Assembly: GCA_958407555.1 (NCBI GenBank)
Contig: CATYJC010000023.1
Location: forward strand, 1 to 20,504
Direction: 5' to 3'
From: an uncultured Collinsella sp.
Lineage (GTDB): Bacteria > Actinomycetota > Coriobacteriia > Coriobacteriales > Coriobacteriaceae
Length of the DNA stretch: 20,504 nt
Positions 1 to 7,613 of this stretch are shown here, piece after piece (the first letter of the stretch is position 1; the number at the start of each line of letters is the position of its first letter). The notes under the pieces were generated by a model, which was given only the letters and a program-made list of their open reading frames with translations, made no database searches and was not told where the DNA came from. The position numbers were made by a program, and so were the translations under genes.

Positions 1-11
1 TGCCGCTCCAA

Positions 12-1025
12 ATGATCAACGATATCGCGTTCCACCAAAAGGAATTCCAACCCGCGGGCATATATACCGCCATCGCACTCACCGTAATCGAACTCGCCAT
101 CTTTTGCTATTGCGCTCTTGCGCCGCGCTTTGGAATGCAGGGCAAACAGTGGAAGGAGCTGCAGAGCAGGCTTGCGGTAGCCCAAACCAACAAGGACCGC
201 TCCGCGGAGGTCGCCGGTGTGCTTGCCACGCAAGCTGCCGGCCGCCTGCTCAAGAACAGCGATAACGATCTCGCGCGCAACCTGGGCGGCGCCGCGGAGG
301 TCGCCGGCGCCGTAGGGGCAGTCGCCACGGCGGCAGACGTGCTAGCCGAAACCTCGAGCAATGCCGAAGCTATGGCAAACGCATGCGGCGTGACGATTCC
401 AAGCGCCAAGAAGCAGATCATAGCTCTCGCAGTGGCGCCCGCCATTGTGTTGCTTGGCGTCTACATCCCGCAGTTTGTCCAGGGGAATAACGGGCTTCAG
501 GTAAGAAAGGCTGCAGCCGCCGAGCAGCTCGCCATCGCGCAAGATGCCTTGGAGCCCGTGTGCGAACGCGTTGCGGCAGACGACCCATATGAGTCGTATC
601 ACGACTACGGCTATCGCATTATCGGCTATCTGCGCGATAATGACCTCGGCGCTCAAGCAGCCTATGTCTACCTTTCTTTCGATGCAGACGGCATGCTCAC
701 GGACGTCGATTACACCAGCCAGATCGACCCCGAGGCAAGCCCTGCAGACAACCTCGCCCGCGCCGAGCAGGATATCGCGACGCTCTGCGCCCCGCTCAAC
801 GGGTTGGACATTTCCGTTGCCACACCGGACCTCCTCACGCCATGCAGCCTGTCGGATGAATTTAAACAGGCATTTTTAGCCGGATCCCTATATGAAGAAA
901 TCAGCATCAAGACGGAGGACGAATCTATCAAGTCGTACTACACCTTTGACACCGAGCCCGAGGAAGAGTTCGACGAGTACACCCATCCGGAAATTAGGCT
1001 CATGCTCTCCGCAAAGAAGAACTAA
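12..1025 (+). CDS. Hypothetical two-helix membrane protein (5' end uncertain)
   Basis: I do not recognise a family. The 337-residue product has two hydrophobic helices, about residues 17-38 and 135-156. Between them lies an Ala/Gly-rich stretch (about 64-125) in which the pentapeptide AEVAG occurs twice, encoded by an exact 16-bp direct repeat at 202-217 and 292-307. After the second helix comes an acidic, soluble C-terminal domain of about 180 residues, probably extracytoplasmic, ending in a Glu/Asp-rich segment. Only 11 bases precede the ATG. They show no ribosome binding site, and the frame stays open to the window edge, so the true start may lie upstream. Downstream is a large palindrome and then a convergent ABC transporter gene. 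No function is assigned; the reading frame itself is well supported by length and GC-rich third positions. Confidence 0.75.
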   Translation: MINDIAFHQKEFQPAGIYTAIALTVIELAIFCYCALAPRFGMQGKQWKELQSRLAVAQTNKDRSAEVAGVLATQAAGRLLKNSDNDLARNLGGAAEVAGAVGAVATAADVLAETSSNAEAMANACGVTIPSAKKQIIALAVAPAIVLLGVYIPQFVQGNNGLQVRKAAAAEQLAIAQDALEPVCERVAADDPYESYHDYGYRIIGYLRDNDLGAQAAYVYLSFDADGMLTDVDYTSQIDPEASPADNLARAEQDIATLCAPLNGLDISVATPDLLTPCSLSDEFKQAFLAGSLYEEISIKTEDESIKSYYTFDTEPEEEFDEYTHPEIRLMLSAKKN

Positions 1026-1067
1026 AGGCTTGCACTCTAATTGCCGCTCGCAAACATCGTCTATATC

Positions 1068-1252
1068 TCGAGGTCTAATACTTTTCCCGAGAAGTGAACG
1101 ACCGTTTTCGGACCCCCGAAGCATCGACATTTTCAGACGTCAAAACCGCAGGATTTGGCTGACAAAACCGCAGGAAATTACATCTCAAAAGTGTCGATGC
1201 TTCGGGGGTCCGTTTTTACTCGTTCACTTCTTGGAAAAGTATTAGACCTCGA
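1068..1252. repeat. Large imperfect palindrome between convergent genes
   Basis: The outer arms begin and end with TCGAGGTCTAATACTTTTCC and its complement (1068 and 1252 outward ends). They contain a shared GAAGTGAACGA block, and the best part of the stem is a perfect 21-bp match, 1109-1129 against 1192-1212. The central part carries two direct copies of AAAACCGCAGGA at 1142-1153 and 1164-1175. The whole unit is about 185 bp and could fold into one long hairpin on either strand. Possible identities are a MITE/REP-like repeat, a bidirectional transcription stop, or a structured RNA. No transposase is present and I see no clear target-site duplication. Confidence 0.85.
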
Positions 1253-1266
1253 TTTACAAGCCACTC

Positions 1267-1299
1267 AATGTGGCAAAAGGGCTGTCCCTTTGTCACATT
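1267..1299 (-). terminator. Hairpin over the ABC transporter stop codon
   Basis: Arms 1267-1281 and 1286-1299 pair over about 14 bp with one G-T wobble and one bulge, around a four-base loop. The hairpin includes the TAA stop (1298-1300) of the minus-strand ABC gene. There is no U-run on either side, so it is a stem without a classical intrinsic tail. It may act as a 3'-end stabiliser or a weak terminator together with the adjacent palindrome. Confidence 0.4.
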
Positions 1300-4200
1300 A
1301 TTCGGAGCGTAGGGCTTCTACAGGGTCTTTTTTGGATGCGCTTCGGGCCGGCAGCAGACCGGCAACGACCGTCAGCAGCACCGAAATTGCAATGAGCACC
1401 AGCGCATCCTGCACGGGCAGGCTCATCAGATTGGGCACTTGTTTGGCAGCAAGCGCCCAGGCATTAACCGGAAAGCTCACGGCCACCACGACGACAATGG
1501 CAAAGACGCCGGCGATGAGGCCCTCGATAAAGGTCTCGGCATTGAATACGTTGGCCACGTTGCGCTTCGACGCGCCGATTGCACGCAGGATGCCAATCTC
1601 CTTTTTGCGCTCCAGCACGCTGATGTAGGTGATGATGCCGATCATGATGGAGCTCACCACCAGGCTGATACTCACGAATGCGATGAGCACCAAGCTGATG
1701 GTGTTCACGATGTCGGTCACCGAACCCATGATGATGCCCATGTAGTCGGTGTACGAAATTGCACGATCATCATGGCCAGCGGCTTTGACCTGCTTGTTGT
1801 ACGCATCGATGTGATCGAGTACGCGCTCCTTGGCCTCAAAGTCGCGCGGGAAAATCTTAACCGAGATGGGGTCCGCCTCATCCGCATAGCCCAACGTGGT
1901 CAGATTGTTGTCGTAGGTGAGCTTCGACGCCTTGGCATAGCTCATCATGAGCGAACTCAGGTCCTCGGCGTCCATGTTGAAATGAATGGCACGAGCAAAG
2001 GCACTCGCATCCACGTGCATGGCGCTCGCCAGGTTGGCAAAACTCGAAGACATCTGCGTCGCCACCTGGCCCATGAGCCTTGCCGCGCCTGTCTTGAGCT
2101 GAGCTGACACCGTCGCCGCAATCTGATTGCTGATCGACTTCATCACCTGATCCATAGCCTGCTGCAGATACGGAGCCAGCTGCTTTTGCACATAGTCGGT
2201 CATCGCCTGTTGCAGGCGCTCGGCCAGGGCATCGCCGCCGAGCGCCTTGAGCTGGGCCAGGATTTGCTGCGCCGTGGCATCACTCTCAAGATACGTCGAA
2301 AATGCAGCAGCAAGCTTTGAGGCATCCTTAAGTTCTTCGGGCGTCAGCGCCTTAAACTGATCAGACTGCAAAAAGCCCTCAAACAGTTGGTTGGCAAGCG
2401 TTCCCACCTGCTGCATTTGCTCGGGCGTGAGCTCCAGACCGTCAAAGACGCCCGAGAAATCTGGGGCCGGTGCTTTGGCCATGATGTCACTGAAGTCGAT
2501 GTCCTTGCCAACGTCCGAAAGGTCAATGTCCAGACCGGACAGGTCAATACCAGAAAGGTCCATACCGCCGGCCGCACCCGAGAGCGCAGATGTATCGAAC
2601 GAAAACGCACTCTTCAGCGCCGCCTCGTCCACACTGAACATGCTGCCCAGGTCCACGCCCTGTTTGGCTTCACTTTGCAGCTCGTCGAAGGTCTTGCCGG
2701 TAAACGCGTCTGTCTCGGGGTGGGCAAGCTGCTCTTGCACAATCTGCGAATTGGCGGCGCGTTCCATAAGCTGGCGGGTCAGCGCATGCGTATAGGCAAT
2801 GCCCGGAGACAACGCACTCGCATTGGCTGTCTCGTTGGGTCGCACCACGCCCACAATGCGCACGTCAATACCGTCGGCAACCTTGGCGGCCATAAAGTCG
2901 GCGTCGCCAGACATATCGGTCCACATGCCGGTCTCTTCGTTTTTGCGATAGGCATCGGCCGGCGACAGCACCTTAAACGTCGTGGACAGCGCATCGTCGT
3001 AGGTAAAATCGGTACCGGCCTCGGGCGTCTCGGCCTTGCCGTCGGCCGCCATGGCACTGTTAACCAGGTCGTTGAGCTCGTTGATATCCAGCGCGCCGAT
3101 GCTGTAGAGCGTGTAATCGCCCACCGTGCCACGGCTCGAAAGCACCATCACGGCTTCGTTGGCGGACGTGGGCCAATGACCGGCAACGACATCGTACTGG
3201 CTGTCGAGCAGACTCTGATCGTCAATCATTTCGTTGAAGACCGAGGTTCCCATGGACTCCATGCTCACCGTTGCTGCTGAGCTCGCGCCGCCGCTCATGG
3301 CCTCGGTCATGGCGTTGGGCACCAGCCGGACAGGCTTCTCATCGCCCTTGCCGGCACGATAGACAACCGGCGATACACCGTAGCCGTACTGAATGGCGTT
3401 GACCTCTTTATCGATGCCGTCGCCACCGGCATCGAGCCATGCCTTAAAGCTCGTCATGTCGTTGGACTTAACGCTCGCAAACATATCCTTTACGGCCGTG
3501 ACCACAGGGATCCTATCGGTTCCCTTAGCCTTGCCGCCGGCGCTGTCGTCGGACGAATCCACGTTTTCAGGCGAGCCATCATCCACAGTTCCCTGCCCGC
3601 CCATCATGGACGACAAGTCGTAATCCTGCTTGGAAATGGTGAGTGGGTAGCTCGAGAGCGTATCCTCCTCGACCTTTTTGATGTAGCCGTTTACGCCGTT
3701 GGAAAGCGCCAGAATCGCCGCGATGCCGATGATGCCGATGGACCCCGCAAAGGCCGTCATGGCCGTGCGGCCCTTTTTTGTCATAAGGTTTCGGGCAGAA
3801 AGACCCAGCGCCGTCACAAAGCTCATCGAGGTTTTGCGCGTAGGCTTGGCCTCGCGACGCGCGGCCTTTGCTACATCAAAGGGGTCGGAATCGTCGGTGA
3901 TCTTGCCGTCCGCCAGGTTAACGATGCGCGTGGCGTACTGGTACGCCAGCTCAGGATTGTGCGTGACCATGATGACCAGGCGGTCGCGCGCCACATCCTT
4001 AAGCAAGTCCATGACCTGTACGGATGTCGTTGAATCCAAGGCGCCGGTCGGCTCGTCTGCCAGCACGATCTCGGGATCGTTGATCAGGGCGCGGGCGATG
4101 GCCACACGCTGCATCTGCCCGCCCGAAAGCTGGCTCGGGCGCTTGTTCACGTGCTCGCCCAGGCCGACTTTCTCCAACGCCTCGCGCGCACGTTGGCGGC

Positions 4201-4552
4201 GCTCGGCATGCCCCACGCCCGTGAGCGTGAGCGCCAGCTCCACGTTTTCCAAAATGGTCTGATGCGGAATGAGGTTATAGCTCTGGAACACAAAGCCGAT
4301 GCGGTTGTTGCGATAGGCATCCCAATCGCGATCGTGAAAGTCCTTGGTCGAGATGCCGTCGATCAGCAAGTCACCAGAATCAAAGTGATCGAGTCCGCCA
4401 ATAACGTTGAGCATCGTAGTTTTGCCCGAACCCGAGGGACCCAGAATGGCCACGAACTCGTTATCGCGAAAAGACAGGCTCACGCTGTCGAGCGCCACCT
4501 GCGTAAACGACTGGGTAACGTACCTTTTGCAAATACCTTTGAGCTCCAACAT
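1298..4552 (-). CDS. ABC exporter, fused ATPase and FtsX-type permease
   Basis: A single chain of 1084 residues joins a MacB/LolD-type ATPase to a permease. The ATPase shows Walker A GPSGSGKT (38-45), a Q-loop Q90, signature LSGGQ (142-146), Walker B IVLADE (162-167) and switch His198. The first permease helix is about 264-287 and three more lie at the C-terminus, about 944-975, 1002-1027 and 1047-1067; this is the FtsX arrangement. Between them is a very large extracytoplasmic region of about 650 residues. It includes short DLSG-type repeats around 650-690 and a long Gln/Ala-rich, probably helical stretch after them. An upstream in-frame TTG (4561) is possible, but GGGAGAGG sits nine bases before the ATG at 4552, so that ATG is chosen. 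Families of this architecture export peptides, lipoproteins or antimicrobials, or work mechanically on the cell envelope; the substrate is unknown. It is transcribed alone. Confidence 0.92.
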   Translation of the reverse strand: MLELKGICKRYVTQSFTQVALDSVSLSFRDNEFVAILGPSGSGKTTMLNVIGGLDHFDSGDLLIDGISTKDFHDRDWDAYRNNRIGFVFQSYNLIPHQTILENVELALTLTGVGHAERRQRAREALEKVGLGEHVNKRPSQLSGGQMQRVAIARALINDPEIVLADEPTGALDSTTSVQVMDLLKDVARDRLVIMVTHNPELAYQYATRIVNLADGKITDDSDPFDVAKAARREAKPTRKTSMSFVTALGLSARNLMTKKGRTAMTAFAGSIGIIGIAAILALSNGVNGYIKKVEEDTLSSYPLTISKQDYDLSSMMGGQGTVDDGSPENVDSSDDSAGGKAKGTDRIPVVTAVKDMFASVKSNDMTSFKAWLDAGGDGIDKEVNAIQYGYGVSPVVYRAGKGDEKPVRLVPNAMTEAMSGGASSAATVSMESMGTSVFNEMIDDQSLLDSQYDVVAGHWPTSANEAVMVLSSRGTVGDYTLYSIGALDINELNDLVNSAMAADGKAETPEAGTDFTYDDALSTTFKVLSPADAYRKNEETGMWTDMSGDADFMAAKVADGIDVRIVGVVRPNETANASALSPGIAYTHALTRQLMERAANSQIVQEQLAHPETDAFTGKTFDELQSEAKQGVDLGSMFSVDEAALKSAFSFDTSALSGAAGGMDLSGIDLSGLDIDLSDVGKDIDFSDIMAKAPAPDFSGVFDGLELTPEQMQQVGTLANQLFEGFLQSDQFKALTPEELKDASKLAAAFSTYLESDATAQQILAQLKALGGDALAERLQQAMTDYVQKQLAPYLQQAMDQVMKSISNQIAATVSAQLKTGAARLMGQVATQMSSSFANLASAMHVDASAFARAIHFNMDAEDLSSLMMSYAKASKLTYDNNLTTLGYADEADPISVKIFPRDFEAKERVLDHIDAYNKQVKAAGHDDRAISYTDYMGIIMGSVTDIVNTISLVLIAFVSISLVVSSIMIGIITYISVLERKKEIGILRAIGASKRNVANVFNAETFIEGLIAGVFAIVVVVAVSFPVNAWALAAKQVPNLMSLPVQDALVLIAISVLLTVVAGLLPARSASKKDPVEALRSE

Positions 4553-4699
4553 GGACGGCAACCTCTCCCACGCGGGCGCACTCGCCCGCTCTCCCCCGCC
4601 GTTCGTATTCGACGCGCTTGTCCTACTCTATCCCCATTTTTTGCCGACACCAGTGAGGAATGTAGGGAACCGCGCCAAAAAACGAACGGGACGGCGCCC

Positions 4700-4726
4700 A
4701 AAAAAGAGGTCCCGAGCGGGACCTCT
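4700..4726 (-). terminator. Intrinsic terminator of the redox operon
   Basis: A perfect 9-bp stem AGAGGTCCC/GGGACCTCT (4705-4713 with 4718-4726) with a four-base loop is followed on the minus strand by a run of six T (4705-4700). It lies about 80 bases after the thioredoxin-lipoprotein stop codon and separates that operon from the downstream ABC exporter gene. Confidence 0.88.
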
Positions 4727-4805
4727 ATATGGTGGAGCTTATCTTGAAAGGGAGCGGACTACTTCGCACGGCGGCGCACGATCCTCGCCATGCTTTACGC
4801 GTTTT

Positions 4806-5777
4806 CTACTGCTCGCTATTCGCAATCGCCTGGTCGATAAGTTTGTTGAGTGCTGCGCGCTGCTCGGCGGAGCTTATGGCTCCCACGATTGGATCCCCTA
4901 CGATGTTGCCATTCTGATCGATGACATACGTTGTCGGGAACGAGAACAAATTTGACGTAAACTTACCGGCCTCACTATCCGACTTGAACCAGATGTTCTT
5001 ATATGTCACGCCCTTCTTGCTCAGCACGTCCTTGGCATCTGCAATCTCGCCCTTGTTGCCATCGAGCGTAAAGGAATTGACGCCCACGACCTGGCCGCCC
5101 TTCTCGGCAAGCTCCTTATTCAGGTCCTCAAGGTCGCCCAACTCACCCACGCACGGCTTGCAAGTGGTGAACCAGAAGTTCATGACGGTGACCTTGTTCT
5201 TAGAGAACAGCTCGTCGCTGCTCACGTCGTTGCCATCCAGGTCCTTGCCCGTAAAGCTGGGGAACTTCGTCGCCTCGCTCGAAGCATTGGCACCAGCCGT
5301 CATGCCAGCGGCCGAAGCATCGACGCTCTCGCCTGCGCTCGGCGTGCTCCCACAGCCAGGGAACTCCTTCTCCAAGCTCTCGAGCTTGTCCTCGATCTCC
5401 TTGATCTGCTGTGCACCGGCCTTGAGCGTCTTAAGCTCATCCGCCGTGAACTCATCCTTGGCACCGTCGATGGTCTTGAGCAGGAAATCGCCGTAATTGC
5501 TACCGTCCTCAATCATTGCCGATTCTTTATTTGCCGCATTGAATACCTTTTCCCACAGCGCGTTATCACTCGAAAGGATATCGTTCTCCTTTTTCATGAG
5601 CTTCGCATACAGCTCGGCGGCCTCGTCGGCATTGGTCGGCTTCTGCGCAGTGAGTTCTGCGATCTTAGGATCGGAGCTCGCAGATTCGCTCGCATTGCCA
5701 CCGGGCGCCGAACATGCCACAAGGCACAAGGCCAGCACCGGTACCATAAACAGGGCCGCAATCTTAGAAAGCTTCAT
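4806..5777 (-). CDS. TlpA-like thioredoxin-fold lipoprotein
   Basis: The 323-residue product begins with a lipoprotein signal; the lipobox LVAC places the acylated Cys at 22. A helical, charged region (about 35-140) precedes a linker and a C-terminal TlpA/ResA-type thioredoxin domain (about 170-320). That domain has the active site WFTTCKPC (Cys206, Cys209) and the cis-proline motif FPTTYV (Pro281). It should act outside the membrane as a thiol-disulfide oxidoreductase. Two ATGs are close together. GGAGG lies seven bases before the second one (5777) but only one base before the first (5783), so 5777 is chosen. It is the last gene of a three-gene operon, 29 bases after the polyferredoxin stop, and may receive electrons from that protein (inference). 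The helical domain before the thioredoxin fold is longer than in simple TlpA proteins. Confidence 0.93.
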   Translation of the reverse strand: MKLSKIAALFMVPVLALCLVACSAPGGNASESASSDPKIAELTAQKPTNADEAAELYAKLMKKENDILSSDNALWEKVFNAANKESAMIEDGSNYGDFLLKTIDGAKDEFTADELKTLKAGAQQIKEIEDKLESLEKEFPGCGSTPSAGESVDASAAGMTAGANASSEATKFPSFTGKDLDGNDVSSDELFSKNKVTVMNFWFTTCKPCVGELGDLEDLNKELAEKGGQVVGVNSFTLDGNKGEIADAKDVLSKKGVTYKNIWFKSDSEAGKFTSNLFSFPTTYVIDQNGNIVGDPIVGAISSAEQRAALNKLIDQAIANSEQ

Positions 5778-5806
5778 GGTCATTCCTCCGTTTTGTCGAA
5801 GCTTGT

Positions 5807-6709
5807 TTACTTTTTATCGGTGGTCAAGGGGAGCTTTTCCGCCGTCACATCCAGGCCGTAGCGATAGCTGATGGCATCGACGGGACAGGCCCCAATGCAC
5901 TTTCCGCACCGGATACATTCGGCATGATTGGGCGCGCGGACAACATCAACGTCCATCTGACAAACCTTTGAACACTTGCCGCACGAGACGCATTTGCATG
6001 CATCGACCCGAATCCCTAGCAGGGATACCTTATTCATGAGCGCATAGAATGCGCCGAGCGGGCAAATCCATTTGCAAAAGGGGCGATAGAACAAAACGCT
6101 CAGCACTACCACGGCAATGAGAACGGCAAGTTTCCAGGTAAAGAGCTGCCCCAGCGCAGATCGAATGCCGGCGTTGGCAATGGCCAGCGGAATGGCGCCC
6201 TCGAGCACGCCCTGTGGACAGACGTATTTGCAAAAGAACGGATCTCCCATCCCCAGGTCGTTGACCACCAGCACAGGCAGCAATACCACAGCAAACAGCA
6301 GCACAAAGTATTTGATATACGTAAGCGCCTTGAGCCTTTTCGTCGAAAACTTTTTGCCGGGTATCTTGTGAAGCAGCTCCTGCAGCCACCCAAACGGGCA
6401 CAAAAACCCGCATACAAAGCGTCCCAGCAGCACGCCGAGCAAAATGAGCGTACCGGTTACGTAGTAGGAAAAGTTGAACTTGGATGAACCTACCACCGAC
6501 TGGAACGACCCGATGGGGCACGCACCCGATGCCGCGGGGCACGAATAGCAATTAAGTCCAGGTACGCAGACTGTTTTTCCCGCGCCCTGATAGATGCCGC
6601 CTTTGGCAAAGTTTGGCAGGTGAATGTTAGTAATAAGTGTTGCCGCCGCCTGAATGAATCCGCGAAATCGGGCCAAAACATGCGACGCAGTGTTTTCTCT
6701 TTTATCCAA
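5807..6709 (-). CDS. Membrane 4Fe-4S polyferredoxin, NapH/CcoG-like
   Basis: The 300-residue membrane protein has at least four hydrophobic segments (about 81-98, 129-150, 170-185, 192-208). It carries two C-terminal ferredoxin-type clusters: Cys240/243/246/250 and Cys265/268/271/275. Further CX3CP motifs lie at Cys100/Cys104, Cys160/Cys164 and Cys212/Cys216, and an N-terminal group of Cys48/54/57/64 follows the first segment. This is the NapH/CcoG/NosR-C-terminal pattern; such proteins move electrons across or along the membrane. The start is TTG at 6709, with GGAG ten bases upstream. It overlaps the stop of the preceding 48-residue CXXC gene by eight bases, which suggests translational coupling. 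The thioredoxin-fold lipoprotein downstream is the natural electron acceptor candidate, but this link is inferred from gene order. Confidence 0.92.
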   Translation of the reverse strand: MDKRENTASHVLARFRGFIQAAATLITNIHLPNFAKGGIYQGAGKTVCVPGLNCYSCPAASGACPIGSFQSVVGSSKFNFSYYVTGTLILLGVLLGRFVCGFLCPFGWLQELLHKIPGKKFSTKRLKALTYIKYFVLLFAVVLLPVLVVNDLGMGDPFFCKYVCPQGVLEGAIPLAIANAGIRSALGQLFTWKLAVLIAVVVLSVLFYRPFCKWICPLGAFYALMNKVSLLGIRVDACKCVSCGKCSKVCQMDVDVVRAPNHAECIRCGKCIGACPVDAISYRYGLDVTAEKLPLTTDKK

Positions 6710-6848
6710 TTCCGATACACTCCAAGCACAGCCTAATCGCTTTGGCTAGCACGGCATCCGCCTCGCCACGCATAACACCAAAGCACACCATGGTAATTCC
6801 GACGATCAACAAAGCGACCTGTACCACGGGTTTTACCGCTTTGAACAA
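6702..6848 (-). CDS. 48-residue CXXC membrane peptide, CD1871A-like
   Basis: This short gene is easily missed. It starts at TTG (6848) with AGGAG eight bases upstream and ends at TAA (6702-6704) inside the start region of the polyferredoxin gene. The product has one hydrophobic helix (about residues 7-26), then the motif MRGEADAVLAKAIRLCLECIGIG at its very end (residues 26-48), with the CXXC as CLEC (41-44). This layout, one helix followed by RGE and a C-terminal CLECIGIG, matches what I remember of the CD1871A family of CXXC proteins; the family name is from memory and not checked. The C-terminal dithiol could be a redox relay partner for the polyferredoxin or the thioredoxin lipoprotein, or a metal or heme ligand. 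It is the first gene of the operon. Confidence 0.82.
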   Translation of the reverse strand: MFKAVKPVVQVALLIVGITMVCFGVMRGEADAVLAKAIRLCLECIGIG

Positions 6849-6865
6849 CCTGACCACTCCTTTCG

Positions 6866-6908
6866 TTACGCGACCATTGGACCATATCGGCTATAAAATC
6901 CGTGTTAA
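6866..6908. promoter_or_regulatory. Divergent promoter region, redox operon and two-component system
   Basis: Only 90 bases separate the two divergent start codons. On the minus strand TTAACA (6908-6903) and TATGGT (6886-6881) are 16 bases apart and fit a promoter for the CXXC operon. On the plus strand TATAAA at 6892-6897 could be the -10 of the response regulator gene, but no good -35 is visible. The two promoters would overlap, which fits control by the adjacent response regulator. Confidence 0.4.
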
Positions 6909-6938
6909 GCGCGATTTGGAATGTGTAAGGAGACTGTT

Positions 6939-7613
6939 ATGCGTATTTTGATCGTCGAAGACGAGCGAGCACTGTGTGATGCAATCGCGCGCAGCTTGCG
7001 AAACTTGGCGTACAGCGTCGACTGCTGTCACAACGGACAGGCGGCGCTCGACCTACTGGACGTTGAGGCCTTCGACCTCGTGGTACTCGACCTCAACCTT
7101 CCCCGCATCGACGGCATGACCGTACTCAGGGAACTTAGGAAAACCGACTGCGAGACCAAGGTACTGATTCTGTCCGCACGTGGCGAAGTATCCGATAAAG
7201 TCGCCGGACTCGATGCCGGCGCCAACGATTACCTCATCAAGCCGTTTCATCTGGACGAGCTTGCGGCAAGAATTCGCAGCCTTACCCTCAGACGCTTTAC
7301 ACAAAGCGACATAGTTTTAACCTGCGGAAAGCTCCGCTTTGACACCAAGGCGCGCATCGCTTCCGTGAACAGCGAGGCTTTGTCTCTTACGCGCAAGGAA
7401 ACGGGAATCTTGGAATACCTGATGCTTAATCAGGGGCGTCCGGTAAGTCAAGAGGAGCTTATCGAGCACGTTTGGGATAGCGGCGTGAACAGCTTTAGCA
7501 ACGCAACCCGCGTTCACATCTCGTCGCTCCGAAAAAAGTTGCGCAGCGCTTTGGGATACGACCCGATTCGCAATCGGATTGGAGAGGGCTACGTTATGGA
7601 TGATGGCGAATGA
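6939..7613 (+). CDS. OmpR/PhoB-family response regulator
   Basis: The 224-residue protein has a receiver domain (1-115) with acidic pocket Glu7/Asp8, phospho-acceptor Asp51 in VVLDLNLP, and the conserved Lys101 in YLIKPF. A winged-helix DNA-binding domain follows (about 126-224), ending with the RVHISSLRKKL recognition-helix region and RIGEGYVM. An upstream ATG at 6921 is in frame, but AAGGAG at 6927-6932 is correctly placed only for the ATG at 6939. The kinase gene overlaps its stop by four bases (ATGA), so both are made together. Given the 90-bp divergent spacer, the redox operon on the other strand is the likely target; the signal is unknown. Confidence 0.96.
   Translation: MRILIVEDERALCDAIARSLRNLAYSVDCCHNGQAALDLLDVEAFDLVVLDLNLPRIDGMTVLRELRKTDCETKVLILSARGEVSDKVAGLDAGANDYLIKPFHLDELAARIRSLTLRRFTQSDIVLTCGKLRFDTKARIASVNSEALSLTRKETGILEYLMLNQGRPVSQEELIEHVWDSGVNSFSNATRVHISSLRKKLRSALGYDPIRNRIGEGYVMDDGE

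Noticed and set aside
1155..1628. Plus-strand frame starting inside the palindrome
   Set aside because: It begins in the repeat and runs antisense into the exporter gene; no coding evidence.
1439..3280. Long plus-strand open frames (1439-2107, 2387-3280)
   Set aside because: They lie antisense to the ABC exporter, are rich in His/Arg/Gly as expected of shadow frames in GC-rich DNA, and have no ribosome binding site or recognisable motif.
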